The translations under genes were made by a program, and so were the position numbers. A model generated the notes under the pieces. The model was not told where the DNA came from. It saw only the letters and a program-made list of their open reading frames with translations, and did not search any database. From Komagataeibacter xylinus (GTDB lineage: Bacteria; Pseudomonadota; Alphaproteobacteria; Acetobacterales; Acetobacteraceae): DNA of 64,000 nucleotides. The stretch lies in contig NZ_CP041348.1 in NCBI RefSeq assembly GCF_009834365.1, forward strand, positions 1,174,501 to 1,238,500, read 5' to 3'. The stretch's first letter is position 1; the number at the start of each line of letters is the position of its first letter. Shown here piece by piece: positions 44,355 to 53,192 of the stretch.

Positions 44355-44432
44355 TGTCTCCCTTCGCTGGCATGACCCAGATCAGGTTCAACGGGTGTGA
44401 TCTCAGCCCATCAATGATGGGCACCCCGGTCA
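44355..44432 (-). promoter_or_regulatory. TPP riboswitch (THI element)
   Basis: On the minus strand the conserved blocks are in order: GGGGTGCC (44420-44427), GGCTGAGATCACACCC, TTGAACCTGATCTGGGTCAT, then GCCAGCGAAGGGA. These are the hallmark THI box sequences. A GGCCC/GGGCC hairpin between it and the ATG is a candidate expression platform. Thiamine pyrophosphate would switch thiY off. Confidence 0.95.
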
Positions 44433-44492
44433 GGCGGCACAGTGTGGGCAGGTGAGCCCTGCGTCAAGTCACGGATGCAGGACCGCGCGGGC

Positions 44493-45704
44493 TTATGCGC
44501 TGGGCTGGCTCATTTCACGCCGCGCGCACAGCGGCAGCAGCACGAGGAAGTAGCTGAAGTAGTAAAGGGCCGCGATCCGTCCTGCGATCATCCAGCCCCC
44601 TTCGGCATGGTGGCGGCCGACCAGCCCCATCATCACGAAGGCGATGACCAGCCCCGCCATGCCAATGCGGCAGGCCGGGCGTTCGCGTGCCGAGCGGATG
44701 GGCGAGCGGTCAAGCCACGGCACGATGAACAGGATGAGGATGGAGCCCGCCGCCGCCAGCAGCCCGCCGAATTTGGAGGGCACGGATTGCAGCAGCCCGT
44801 AAAACGGCAGGAAATACCATTCCGGTTCGATATCGGCAGGCGTGTGCATGGGGTTGGCGGGGCGGTAGTTTTCCGGCTCGCTCAGCAGGTCGGGCCACAG
44901 GAAGGCAAGGGCCACGAACACCAGCGCGAACAGTACGAGCCCGGTCAGGTCCTTGGTGGTGTAATAGGGGTGGAAGGGCACGCTTTCCTTCGCGGGCACG
45001 GGCCGGCCGCTGGGGTTGTTCGGCCCGCTGACATGGAGCGCTGCCACATGCAGCGCCACCACCGCCACGATCGCGAACGCCATGAGGAAGTGCAGTACGA
45101 AGAAGCGGTGGATGAAGATATCCCCCAGCGTGTCGCTGCCTTCCATGATGTGTTCAAGCGTGGGGCCGATCGATGGTACGGCGCCCACCGCCTTGCCCGC
45201 CACGTCAGCGCCCCAGTACGACATCTGTCCCCATGGCAGCACATAGCCCGCAAACGCCGTGACCATGACCATGAGCAGCAGCCCCAGCCCGCTGAGCCAC
45301 AAAATCTCGCGCGGCTGCTTGTACGAGCCGTAATACAGCCCCCGGAAGAGGTGGATATAAAGCGCTGCCATGAACAGGCTTGCCCCCGTCATGTGCATCG
45401 CGCGCAGCATCCACCCGCCGGGGAGCTGGCGCTCGATCATCTCGACCGAGGCGAAGGCCCCGCTGGCCGTGGGCGTGTAGTTCATGGCCAGGAAGATGCC
45501 GGTGGCCAGCATGAGCACCAGCACCGCAGTCAGGATCGCCCCGAAATTCCACAGCGCGTTGAGGTTCGCGGGCATAAGGAAATCGATATATTCCTTGCGA
45601 AACCCGCTGATGACGGGAAGCCTGCGGTCAATCCATGAAAGGACGCCACCCGATGCAGGCTGCGCAGGGGGGGGGCTGTGTTCGGGGAGGCTGGGCCCGC
45701 TCAT
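44493..45704 (-). CDS. petB: Cytochrome b of a bc1-type complex (orphan)
   Basis: Membrane subunit (403 aa) holding two b haems. The His ligands are in MHMTGASLFMAALYIHLFRG and VLHFLMAFAIVAVVALHVAA. GYVLPWGQMSYWGADV and the quinol-site motif PEWY (EPEWYFLPFYGLL) are intact. Eight membrane helices fit the standard topology. Neither a Rieske protein nor cytochrome c1 gene lies upstream or downstream, unlike the usual petABC operon. It may partner with subunits encoded elsewhere. Confidence 0.93.
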   Translation of the reverse strand: MSGPSLPEHSPPPAQPASGGVLSWIDRRLPVISGFRKEYIDFLMPANLNALWNFGAILTAVLVLMLATGIFLAMNYTPTASGAFASVEMIERQLPGGWMLRAMHMTGASLFMAALYIHLFRGLYYGSYKQPREILWLSGLGLLLMVMVTAFAGYVLPWGQMSYWGADVAGKAVGAVPSIGPTLEHIMEGSDTLGDIFIHRFFVLHFLMAFAIVAVVALHVAALHVSGPNNPSGRPVPAKESVPFHPYYTTKDLTGLVLFALVFVALAFLWPDLLSEPENYRPANPMHTPADIEPEWYFLPFYGLLQSVPSKFGGLLAAAGSILILFIVPWLDRSPIRSARERPACRIGMAGLVIAFVMMGLVGRHHAEGGWMIAGRIAALYYFSYFLVLLPLCARREMSQPSA

Positions 45705-45828
45705 TCTCGGTTCCTGAATCAGACAACGGAAAAATCAGCCCGCAGCATAGCAGCCCGGTGAGGGGCGGGCACGCTCTCTTTTTCATCAGGTGGCAGGCGG
45801 GCCGCGTGATTTTACGGCCCGCGGGTCA

Positions 45829-46224
45829 TTACGCGCCCATACCGGCTTTCTGCACGGCCTGCGCGCACAGGTCGCGGCGCTGGGGTATGTCGAGATCCGT
45901 CAGCCGTGCCCGCTCGGGCGTGCCGGGGTGCAGCACGCCCGCCGTGCCATAGGCGTAATCCATGTTGCCTTTTTCATCGGGCGGCACGGCATGGGTCTTT
46001 TCAATCAGCGTAACAAGCAGGGGTGTTGCCTCATCATGCTGCGCAAGCCCGTTGCCAATGCAGAAATTGAGATACCCCGCCAGCCGCGCGCCGGGTGTCA
46101 CCGCCAGGATCGCCTGCGGGCTGAATGCTGCGGGATTCTGCGCCATGGCCACGGGCAGGCCACCCATCAGGCCAAAACCGGTGAGTGCGCCCATCATGAC
46201 TGAACGGTAGCCCATTGCCTTCAT
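45829..46224 (-). CDS. Secreted DUF2501-like protein
   Basis: A 131-residue exported protein; signal peptide about 1-29 (ending VAMAQN). LAGYLNFCIGNGLAQHDEAT, IEKTHAVP, DYAYGTAGVLHPG and RRDLCAQAVQKAG align in order with YCVQNNYL, LKQKAG, QYSNGQNGVLDTG and KVCNAVLKQGK of the DUF2501 protein at 24239-24676. It is thus probably a diverged paralogue with the same two cysteines. The start may instead be the ATG three codons in. Role unknown; it sits upstream of the cytochrome b gene. Confidence 0.65.
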   Translation of the reverse strand: MKAMGYRSVMMGALTGFGLMGGLPVAMAQNPAAFSPQAILAVTPGARLAGYLNFCIGNGLAQHDEATPLLVTLIEKTHAVPPDEKGNMDYAYGTAGVLHPGTPERARLTDLDIPQRRDLCAQAVQKAGMGA

Positions 46225-46376
46225 CCTTCATGCCAGAGCGCAGGCATGACCTGCCCTGCGCCACGCCGTAGAACCGCGCGTGGCGGGTGAAGTTGCATGA
46301 CGCAAGGATGGAATGACACAGGCGATCCGGGCTGTTGGCCCATGCTGCATCAGGTCTTGATAATTTTTAAGGAAAG

Positions 46377-46453
46377 TGGCGCACCCGAAAGGACTCGAAC
46401 CTCTAACCCCCAGATTCGTAGTCTGGTGCTCTATCCAGTTGAGCTACGGGTGC
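46377..46453 (-). tRNA. tRNA-Arg (anticodon ACG)
   Basis: 77 nt with encoded CCA. The acceptor stem is GCACCCG/CGGGTGC with discriminator G, the D arm GCTCAACTGGATAGAGC, and the anticodon stem-loop CCAGA-CTACGAA-TCTGG with ACG (read as ICG). The T arm is TAGAGGTTCGAGTCCTTT. Confidence 0.96.
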
Positions 46454-46568
46454 GCTGTGAGGCGGTTTCTAGCCGAGGCGCCTGCACCCCGCAAGCCCCT
46501 TTTTTCGCTTTGGGAAAATTTTTTTGGGCGGCCTGAAATGCTCCCGCAGAAACCACGCTGCGCCAAGG

Positions 46569-46648
46569 AAAAAGTTTTTGGTGAAGCTTTTTTCTAAAAG
46601 CTTCAAAGAACGCTGCCTTTTTGAAAAAAGGCAGCACCCGAAAACTTT
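46569..46648. repeat. Dispersed palindromic repeat, two-hairpin copy
   Basis: AAAAAGTTTTTGG, then the GAAGCTTTTTTC/TAAAAGCTTC hairpin, spacer AAAGAAC, the GCTGCCTTTTT/AAAAAAGGCAGC hairpin, then ACCCGAAAACTTT. It lies just downstream of the RND pump gene and may terminate it. Confidence 0.8.
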
Positions 46649-46666
46649 CAATTTTCAAACAGCAGC

Positions 46667-49600
46667 CTATAACCGCATCCGCGCGCGCAGGCGCTGGCCC
46701 AGTCGCCGCGTTCCCAAGCGGATGCGCTCCATGTACAGATAGATGACCGGCGTGGTGTAAAGTGTCAGCAACTGGCTCATCATCAGCCCGCCCACCACCG
46801 TAATGCCCAGCGGGCGGCGCATTTCCATGCCGTAGCCGCTATTGGTGATCAGCGGCACGGCGCCAAGGGCTGCGGCAAGCGAGGTCATGAGAATGGGGCG
46901 GAAGCGCTGGATGCACGCCTCGCGTATGGCGGAGGCGGGGTCCATGTTCCGGTCACGCTCGGCATGCAGTGCAAAATCCACGATCAGGATGGCGTTCTTC
47001 TTCACGATGCCCACGAGCAGGATCATCCCGATCATGGTGATGAGCGAGAACTCCTGCCCCAGTGCCCAAAGCGCAAGTACCGCTCCCACCCCCGCCGAGG
47101 GCAGGGTGGACATGATGGTCAGCGGGTGGATGTAGCTTTCATACAATATGCCCAAGGTCACGTAGATCGTGACAAGGGCCGCGATGAAGATCAGCACCTC
47201 GTTGATGATGGCAGATCTGAACTGCGCGGCCTGCCCGCTGAAGCCCCCATGGATGGAGGGCGGCACATGCAGCCGGATCATGGTGTCCGCAATGGCGGCC
47301 GAGGCATCGCTCAGCGCCATGCCGGGTGCAAGGTCGAAGGAGATGGCCGCCGAGACGAACCCGTCCTGATGCGAGACGGTGATGGGCGTGACCTTTGGCT
47401 CAAGGCGCGCCACATCGGAGAGCGGGATCATGGTCTCGGTGCTTGATGAGACGGCCGACCCGTTCGAGGCCCCGGTGCCGCCTGCCAGCCGGTTGGCGAT
47501 CTGGTTGCGGAAGGACTGCTGGCTGAGCTGCGTGCTGCGGCTGGCCTGCGTGGTGGTGGCCGCGCGCGCGCGCACCGTGTTTGACACCGTGCCACCGCCA
47601 GCACTCCCGCCGGAGGTGGAAATGCGCATGGAATTGAGGATCTCGGGGCTGGTGCGGTACGCATCCGCCACCTCCATCACGACATGATAGGTGGTGAGCG
47701 AGGTGGATATGTTCGAGGCCGTGCGCTGGCCAAAGGCATCATACAGCGTGTTGCTGACCAGTTGCGGCGTAATCAGGTAACGCGCGGCAAGGTCGCGGAT
47801 GATGTCGGCATGGATTGCGGCGCCATTGTTCATCACATCGGTGGTGACATCACGCAGCACCGGGTTCTTGCGCAGTGCCGCGGTCAGGATCGGGGCCCAT
47901 TTATACAGGTCATCGGCGTTGTCGCTGGTCAGCTGGTAGCGGTAGGCGCCCTCCTTCTGCCGCCCGCCGCCACCGCTGATGTCACCAGCCGAGAACAGCG
48001 ACATGTCCAGCCCCGGTATGGCGGCAAGGCGCTCATGCACGCGCGTGATCATGTCATCTATGGTGTCGCGGCGCTTTGCGCGGTCATGCAACTGCGCGAA
48101 GGCCTGTCCCTCGATGTTGGTATCGCCGGAAAAGGCCACGACTTCCTCCGTGTCCGGGTCGGTCGAGAGCGCGTTGCTGATGGCGCGGATCTTCTCCTTC
48201 ATGGCGGGGAAGGAGGTGGTCTGGTCAGCGCGGAAGAAGCTCATGACCATGGCCACGTCCTCCTTGGGCAGGATGCCCTTGGGCATGAGCACGATCACGC
48301 CGATCATCACCGCAAGGCTTGCCGGCAGGGTCAGGGCGGTGAGCACATGGTGGCGGAGTGCGACGTCAAGCGTGCGTTCGTAAAAGCGCAGCAGGTGCCC
48401 GTAGCCCACCTCAAGCGTATCGCCCGCCTGGCGCGGCCACCGGCGCCACCACGGTGCCGTGGGGGGCAGGGGGGCGATCTCGCCCACTTCAAGGAACAGG
48501 CTGCACATCATGGGGGTGAGGCTGAGGGCGAGCAGCAGCGACACCGTGACCGTGATGGCCAGCGTCATGGAAAACTCGAAGAATACCTTGCCCGGCGTGC
48601 CCGCCAGCAAAAGCAGCGGCAGGAATACCGCCACCAGCGAGATGGTGATGGACAGCACCGTGAACCCGATCTCGCGCGAGCCCTTCAGCGCCGCCTCGCG
48701 CCGGCTCAGTCCGGCCTCCATGTGGCGGGCGATGTTTTCCAGCACCACGATGGCGTCATCCACCACGAAGCCCGTGGCGATGGTCAGCGCCATGAGCGAG
48801 AGAATATCGAGCGAGAAGCCGAACACCGCCATCAGCGCCAGCGTGCCCGCGAGCGAGATGGGCACGGTAATGGCCGGGATCAGCGTCGAGCGCATCGTGC
48901 GCAGGAAGGCCAGCACCACGCCCACCACCAGCACGACCGAGGCCAGCAGCGTCCATTTGGTATCGGCGAGGGATGCGCGGATTGTGATGGAGCGGTCCAT
49001 GACCGGGCTCAGTGTCACCCCGCGCGGCAGCGCCGTGCGCAGGGCGGGGATGCGGGCCTTGATGTCATCGATCACGCGGATGACATTGGCCCCCGCGCGC
49101 GGGCGGATGATGGCCATGACCGCCTGGTGCCCGTTGAGGTAGCCGATCTGGCGCTCGTTCTCCACGCCGTTGCGCACGGTGGCGACATCGCTCAGCCGCA
49201 CGGGGCGGGTGTCGCGGTAGCCGATCACAAGGTCACGGTACTGGGCGGCGGTGCGGGCCTGATCATTGGTGGCCAGCATGATGCGCGTGGTGTCGTTTTC
49301 GATGATGCCCTTGGGCGTGTTGGCATTGGCCGAGGCCAGCGCCGAGCGGATATCCTCGAACCCCAGCCCGTATTTGAACAGAGGCCACGGGTTGATGTCC
49401 ACCCGCACGGCGGGCGCGGAACTGCCCGCGATCTCGACCCACCCCACACCCTGCACCTGCGAAAGCAGGGGCTGCAGGCGTGTCTTGGCAATGTCGTACA
49501 GCTCCGATACCGGCTGCGTGTCCGATGTCAGGGCCAGGATCAGGATCGGGTTGTCGGAGGGGTTGGCCTTCCAGTACTGCGGCTGGGACTGCAGGGTTGC

Positions 49601-49960
49601 GGGCATGTCGGCGCGGGCGGCGCGCAGGGCGGCCTCCACATCATTGGCGGCGGCGTCGATATTGGTCGATTCATTGAAGATGAGCAGGATGAAGGCGCTG
49701 TCCTGGCTTGAATCCGATTCGATCGAACTCACTCCCGCCACCTGCCCCAGCCTGCGCTCGAGCGGGGTGGTGACGGAACTGGCCATCTGCTGTGGCGAGG
49801 CACCGGGCTGTGTCGCCATGACATAGATGACCGGCACCGCGATGTTGGGCAGGTCGCCCACCGGCAGCAGCCTGTAGGCAAACACGCCCGAAAGCAGGAT
49901 GGCCAGCGCCATGAGCGTGGTCGCTACCGGGCGCAGGATGAAAACGCGGCACAGGTTCAC
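46667..49960 (-). CDS. RND multidrug efflux permease (MdtC/AcrB-like)
   Basis: Inner-membrane proton-driven pump (1097 aa). It opens RVFILRPVATTLMALAILLS and shows the HAE1 signatures GDLPNIAVPVIYVMATQPGA, DTKWTLLASVVLVVGVVLAF, the proton-relay Asp pair in GFVVDDAIVVLENIARHMEA, and the second-half repeat MIGMILLVGIVKKNAILIVD. Two periplasmic domains separate the helices. A Gly/Ser/Thr-rich insertion near residues 775-835 is unusual for the family. The start is a GTG. No membrane-fusion protein or outer-membrane channel gene is adjacent. Confidence 0.92.
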   Translation of the reverse strand: MNLCRVFILRPVATTLMALAILLSGVFAYRLLPVGDLPNIAVPVIYVMATQPGASPQQMASSVTTPLERRLGQVAGVSSIESDSSQDSAFILLIFNESTNIDAAANDVEAALRAARADMPATLQSQPQYWKANPSDNPILILALTSDTQPVSELYDIAKTRLQPLLSQVQGVGWVEIAGSSAPAVRVDINPWPLFKYGLGFEDIRSALASANANTPKGIIENDTTRIMLATNDQARTAAQYRDLVIGYRDTRPVRLSDVATVRNGVENERQIGYLNGHQAVMAIIRPRAGANVIRVIDDIKARIPALRTALPRGVTLSPVMDRSITIRASLADTKWTLLASVVLVVGVVLAFLRTMRSTLIPAITVPISLAGTLALMAVFGFSLDILSLMALTIATGFVVDDAIVVLENIARHMEAGLSRREAALKGSREIGFTVLSITISLVAVFLPLLLLAGTPGKVFFEFSMTLAITVTVSLLLALSLTPMMCSLFLEVGEIAPLPPTAPWWRRWPRQAGDTLEVGYGHLLRFYERTLDVALRHHVLTALTLPASLAVMIGVIVLMPKGILPKEDVAMVMSFFRADQTTSFPAMKEKIRAISNALSTDPDTEEVVAFSGDTNIEGQAFAQLHDRAKRRDTIDDMITRVHERLAAIPGLDMSLFSAGDISGGGGRQKEGAYRYQLTSDNADDLYKWAPILTAALRKNPVLRDVTTDVMNNGAAIHADIIRDLAARYLITPQLVSNTLYDAFGQRTASNISTSLTTYHVVMEVADAYRTSPEILNSMRISTSGGSAGGGTVSNTVRARAATTTQASRSTQLSQQSFRNQIANRLAGGTGASNGSAVSSSTETMIPLSDVARLEPKVTPITVSHQDGFVSAAISFDLAPGMALSDASAAIADTMIRLHVPPSIHGGFSGQAAQFRSAIINEVLIFIAALVTIYVTLGILYESYIHPLTIMSTLPSAGVGAVLALWALGQEFSLITMIGMILLVGIVKKNAILIVDFALHAERDRNMDPASAIREACIQRFRPILMTSLAAALGAVPLITNSGYGMEMRRPLGITVVGGLMMSQLLTLYTTPVIYLYMERIRLGTRRLGQRLRARMRL

Positions 49961-50018
49961 TTCTGGCGTCCGTTGCCCGTGGCCGTGCGGTTTCTTCTCG
50001 TCTCGCGGGTCGTGATGG

Positions 50019-50849
50019 TCATGAAGATGGGGCAGCGTCCGGCGTCAGCCCGGTTTCGGGCATGGTGCCTGCCTGGCCCGCAGGCTGGCGGAAGTAGTAG
50101 TGCTCGGCAATCGAGATGGGCAGCAGGTCCATGAAGCGCGAGCCCGCCGCCAGCCACCACGGGAAAGCAATGCGCCGCCTGCCGCGCGCAATGCCGGACA
50201 GGATGGCGCGCACGGCATCATTCGTCTGGGTCAGGCCGGGCATGTGAAAGCTGTTCTGCGCGGTCATTGGGGTGGCTACGAACCCGCAGCTGACACTGGT
50301 CATGACAATGCCCGCGCGCTTCATGTTCGCCCCCGTCGCCACCATGAAGCGGTCCACCGCCGCCTTTGAGGCACAGTAGGACGGCGTGCCGGGAAACGAC
50401 ACCAGTCCCGCCACCGAGGCCATGGCGCAGATGCGCCCGCGCACCCCGTCCGTGCCGCGCGGCTGGCCGCGCATGACGTGCAGCGCGGGCAGCACGGTGT
50501 TCAGCACGCCATCGACATTGGTGTCGAACATGCGGCGGATCTGGGCATCGGGCTCATAGGGCGCGTCCGCCCCTCCCCGGGTCGAGGCGGTAATGCCCGC
50601 ACCCGCGAACACGAGGTCGAGCGTGCCGGCGTTCGTGATCCACTCTTCCATGCCACCCGCGTCGCGCACGTCCTGCACCCGGATGCGGGCATCCGCCCCG
50701 CGTGCGATGCAGGCGGTGGCCACGGCCTCGAGGTTGCGGACATTGCGCCCGCCAAGGTGCAGCGTGCGGCCAGGGCGCGCGAGGGCAAGGGCGAGACCGC
50801 GCCCGATTCCGGACGAGGCGCCTGTGATGAGTATCGAATCCTGTTTCAT
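50019..50849 (-). CDS. Short-chain dehydrogenase/reductase
   Basis: NAD(P)-dependent SDR (276 aa). The Rossmann motif is ILITGASSGIGRGLALAL. FAGAGITAS corresponds to the NNAG position. The catalytic residues are the Ser in CAMASVAGL and the YCASK motif. A C-terminal tail (about 220-276) is hydrophobic then proline-rich, as in the membrane-associated group of SDRs. The start at 50849 lacks a clear binding site; an ATG at about 50864 is possible. It lies 58 bp upstream of the RND pump on the same strand. Substrate unknown. Confidence 0.85.
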   Translation of the reverse strand: MKQDSILITGASSGIGRGLALALARPGRTLHLGGRNVRNLEAVATACIARGADARIRVQDVRDAGGMEEWITNAGTLDLVFAGAGITASTRGGADAPYEPDAQIRRMFDTNVDGVLNTVLPALHVMRGQPRGTDGVRGRICAMASVAGLVSFPGTPSYCASKAAVDRFMVATGANMKRAGIVMTSVSCGFVATPMTAQNSFHMPGLTQTNDAVRAILSGIARGRRRIAFPWWLAAGSRFMDLLPISIAEHYYFRQPAGQAGTMPETGLTPDAAPSS

Positions 50850-50942
50850 ATTCGCAGAATACATACACCCTGTTAGAACTGCGCTACCCCGTTTGCCTAC
50901 CCGGCCTGCATTTGCACAGGACCGCCGACCAAGGAGAGCCGC

Positions 50943-51605
50943 ATGAGCCAGCCCGCCACCCCCTCCCGCCCAACCCCAGCGGTGCCGGTCAGGCGCAGGG
51001 GGGTCTGCCTGGTCATTTCCGCTCCGTCGGGTGCGGGCAAGTCCACCATTGCCAATGCCCTGCGCGCCTCCGAGCCGCAACTGCTGCACTCGGTCTCGGT
51101 CACCACGCGCCAGCCCCGCCCCGGAGAGAGCGATGGCGTGCATTACCATTTTCGCAGCATGGATGAATTCAAGCGCATGGCCGAGACTGGCGAGATGCTG
51201 GAATGGGCCACCGTGTTCGGCCGTGGCTACGGCACGCCGCGCGCCCCGGTCGAGCAGGCGCTTGCCGATGGGCGCGACATGGTGTTCGACATTGACTGGC
51301 AGGGCCACCGCCAGATCCGCGAAGCGCTGCCTGATGACGTGATCAGCCTGTTCGTGCTGCCCCCCTCGATCGAGGAACTCGAGCGCCGCCTCAATGGCCG
51401 CGCCTCCGATGAGGCCGACGAGATCGCGCGCCGCATGCAGGCCGCGCGTGACGAGATCTCGCACTGGAACGAATTCGATCACGTTATCATCAATTCCGAC
51501 CTCGATCAGGCCATTGCCGAGGCCCGTGCCGTGCTGGTCGCAGCCCGCCTCGAGCGCCACCGGCAGGTGGGGCTGATTGACCTCGTGGCCAGTTTTGGGG
51601 TGTGA
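50943..51605 (+). CDS. gmk: Guanylate kinase
   Basis: Essential kinase converting GMP to GDP (220 aa). The P-loop is VISAPSGAGKSTIANAL. SVSVTTRQPRPGESDGVHYH and FRSMDEFKRMAETGEMLEWA form the GMP-binding domain, followed by DIDWQGHRQIREALP. The lid has RLNGRASDEADEIARRMQAA, and NEFDHVIINSDLDQAI is near the end. A preceding AAGGAGAG is an excellent binding site. The N-terminal 20 residues are a proline-rich extension. Confidence 0.97.
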   Translation: MSQPATPSRPTPAVPVRRRGVCLVISAPSGAGKSTIANALRASEPQLLHSVSVTTRQPRPGESDGVHYHFRSMDEFKRMAETGEMLEWATVFGRGYGTPRAPVEQALADGRDMVFDIDWQGHRQIREALPDDVISLFVLPPSIEELERRLNGRASDEADEIARRMQAARDEISHWNEFDHVIINSDLDQAIAEARAVLVAARLERHRQVGLIDLVASFGV

Positions 51606-51635
51606 ACCCATGCTTCACCGCGGGATGTGAGGGAT

Positions 51636-51714
51636 AAAGTTTTCGGCGCGCCGTTTTTTCAGGGGAGGCGGTGCTGTCGAGGCTTTTTGAAAAAAACTTC
51701 ACCAAAAACTTTTT
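51636..51714. repeat. Dispersed palindromic repeat, diverged copy
   Basis: Ends AAAGTTTTCGG and CCAAAAACTTTTT. The second hairpin (GAGGCTTTTTGAAAAAAACTTC) is recognisable, the first is altered (CGCCGTTTTTTCAGGGGAGGCGG). It starts 30 bp after the gmk stop. Confidence 0.7.
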
Positions 51715-51832
51715 CCGGCACGCAATGCATGTGTTGCATGCAGCCATTCCGCATGGACAACCCGCCTGAAATACGGGGATATGCACCGGCGCCGTCGCGC
51801 GCGCCATTGTGTTTCTTCTGCCGTGGATTCCC

Positions 51833-53071
51833 ATGCCTGCCCGTAGCCGTCTTACCCCCGTCATGCCGTTCTGGATGATTGCCCTGCTCGGGCTACTCAC
51901 GGCCATCGGGCCGCTGGCTACGGATATGTACCTGCCCGCCTTTCCGGTCATGGATCGTGAACTCGTGGGCGGGCATGCGGGCAGCAGCCAGGTCACGCTG
52001 GCCGCATGGTTTGCGGGGCTGGCGCTGGGGCAGTTCAGCATGGGCCCCATTTCCGACCGGCTGGGCCGCAGGGTGCCGCTGCTCGGCGGGCTTGTGTTCT
52101 TCATCATCGGCTCGGTGGGGTGCGCGCTGGCCGGGGGCTTCGGGCTGTTCTGCCTGTGCCGGTTCATCGCAGCGCTTGGCGGGGCGGCCTGCGCGGTCAT
52201 TCCGCGCGCCATCGTGCGCGACGTGGCCACGGGGGCAGCGGGCGCGCGCATCATGTCGCAACTCATGCTGGTGTTTGGCGTCATGCCCATCCTTGCACCC
52301 TCGCTGGGCAGCCTCGTGCTCTCGTTCGGGCACTGGCGCTGGATTTTCTGGATTGCGGTGGGCTATGGCGCGCTGGGTCTGGTCACGGTCATTGCATGCC
52401 TGCCCGACACCATGCCGCCCGAGCGGCGCATCGCGTTCTCGCCCACCGGCATGATCGGCCGCTACGCAGGCCTGGTGCGTGAGCCGGTGTTCATGTCGAG
52501 CGCGCTGATCAACAGTTTCTCTTCCTTTGTCATGTTCGCCTACATCACCTCGGCCCCCATGGTGTTCGAGCACCTGCTGGGCTTTACGCCGGGGCAGTTC
52601 GGCTTGTTCTTCGGGCTCAATGCGGGGGTGTTTATCGCCTGTGCGCAGATCAACGGGCGGCTGGTGCACCATATCGAGCTTTCCCGCCTGCTTGATTACG
52701 GCATCATGGCTGCGATCCTCGCGGCTTCCGCCTGCCTTGCCCTGTCGCTCGCAGGGGTTGCGGGGCCTGCGCACCCGCTGCTGGTCTGCGTGCTGGTGGG
52801 CTGCATTACCGGCAGCCTCGGCTTTATCGGGCCGAACGCCACGGTGCTGGCCTTTACCCATCATGGCCACCAGGCAGGCAGTGCCTCGGCGCTGATGGGC
52901 ACGATCCAGTTCTCGCTCGCGGCAGGCAGCGGCTTCATTCTGGGCCATGTTGCCTTTCGCAGCCCCACGCCGCTGGCGGTGGTGGTGATGGGGGGCGTGT
53001 GCTGCACGGTGGCATGCAACATCTGGCGGCATTTCAGTGCGCGCCGGGCGGCGGCAATATCCGCGCCCTGA
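51833..53071 (+). CDS. Bcr/CflA family multidrug efflux MFS transporter
   Basis: Twelve-helix major facilitator (412 aa). TAIGPLATDMYLPAFPVM is the helix-1 Bcr/CflA motif. QFSMGPISDRLGRRVPLLGG is the loop 2-3 signature. FCLCRFIAALGGAACAVIPRAIVRD and MLVFGVMPILAPSLGSLV (drug/proton antiporter motif C) follow. The ATG at 51833 is chosen over a GTG at 51809. Members export bicyclomycin, chloramphenicol or cysteine-type compounds; the substrate here is unknown. Confidence 0.9.
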   Translation: MPARSRLTPVMPFWMIALLGLLTAIGPLATDMYLPAFPVMDRELVGGHAGSSQVTLAAWFAGLALGQFSMGPISDRLGRRVPLLGGLVFFIIGSVGCALAGGFGLFCLCRFIAALGGAACAVIPRAIVRDVATGAAGARIMSQLMLVFGVMPILAPSLGSLVLSFGHWRWIFWIAVGYGALGLVTVIACLPDTMPPERRIAFSPTGMIGRYAGLVREPVFMSSALINSFSSFVMFAYITSAPMVFEHLLGFTPGQFGLFFGLNAGVFIACAQINGRLVHHIELSRLLDYGIMAAILAASACLALSLAGVAGPAHPLLVCVLVGCITGSLGFIGPNATVLAFTHHGHQAGSASALMGTIQFSLAAGSGFILGHVAFRSPTPLAVVVMGGVCCTVACNIWRHFSARRAAAISAP

Positions 53072-53192
53072 GGCGGGCCGTCGGGGCCATGCGCTTTCGC
53101 TTTGACGTGGGTGGCCTGCCGCGCTACGGCAAGAACAGGCCCGCCACGCCTGCTGTGTGGTCGGGCTATTATTATCCTTATGCGCAGGAGGC

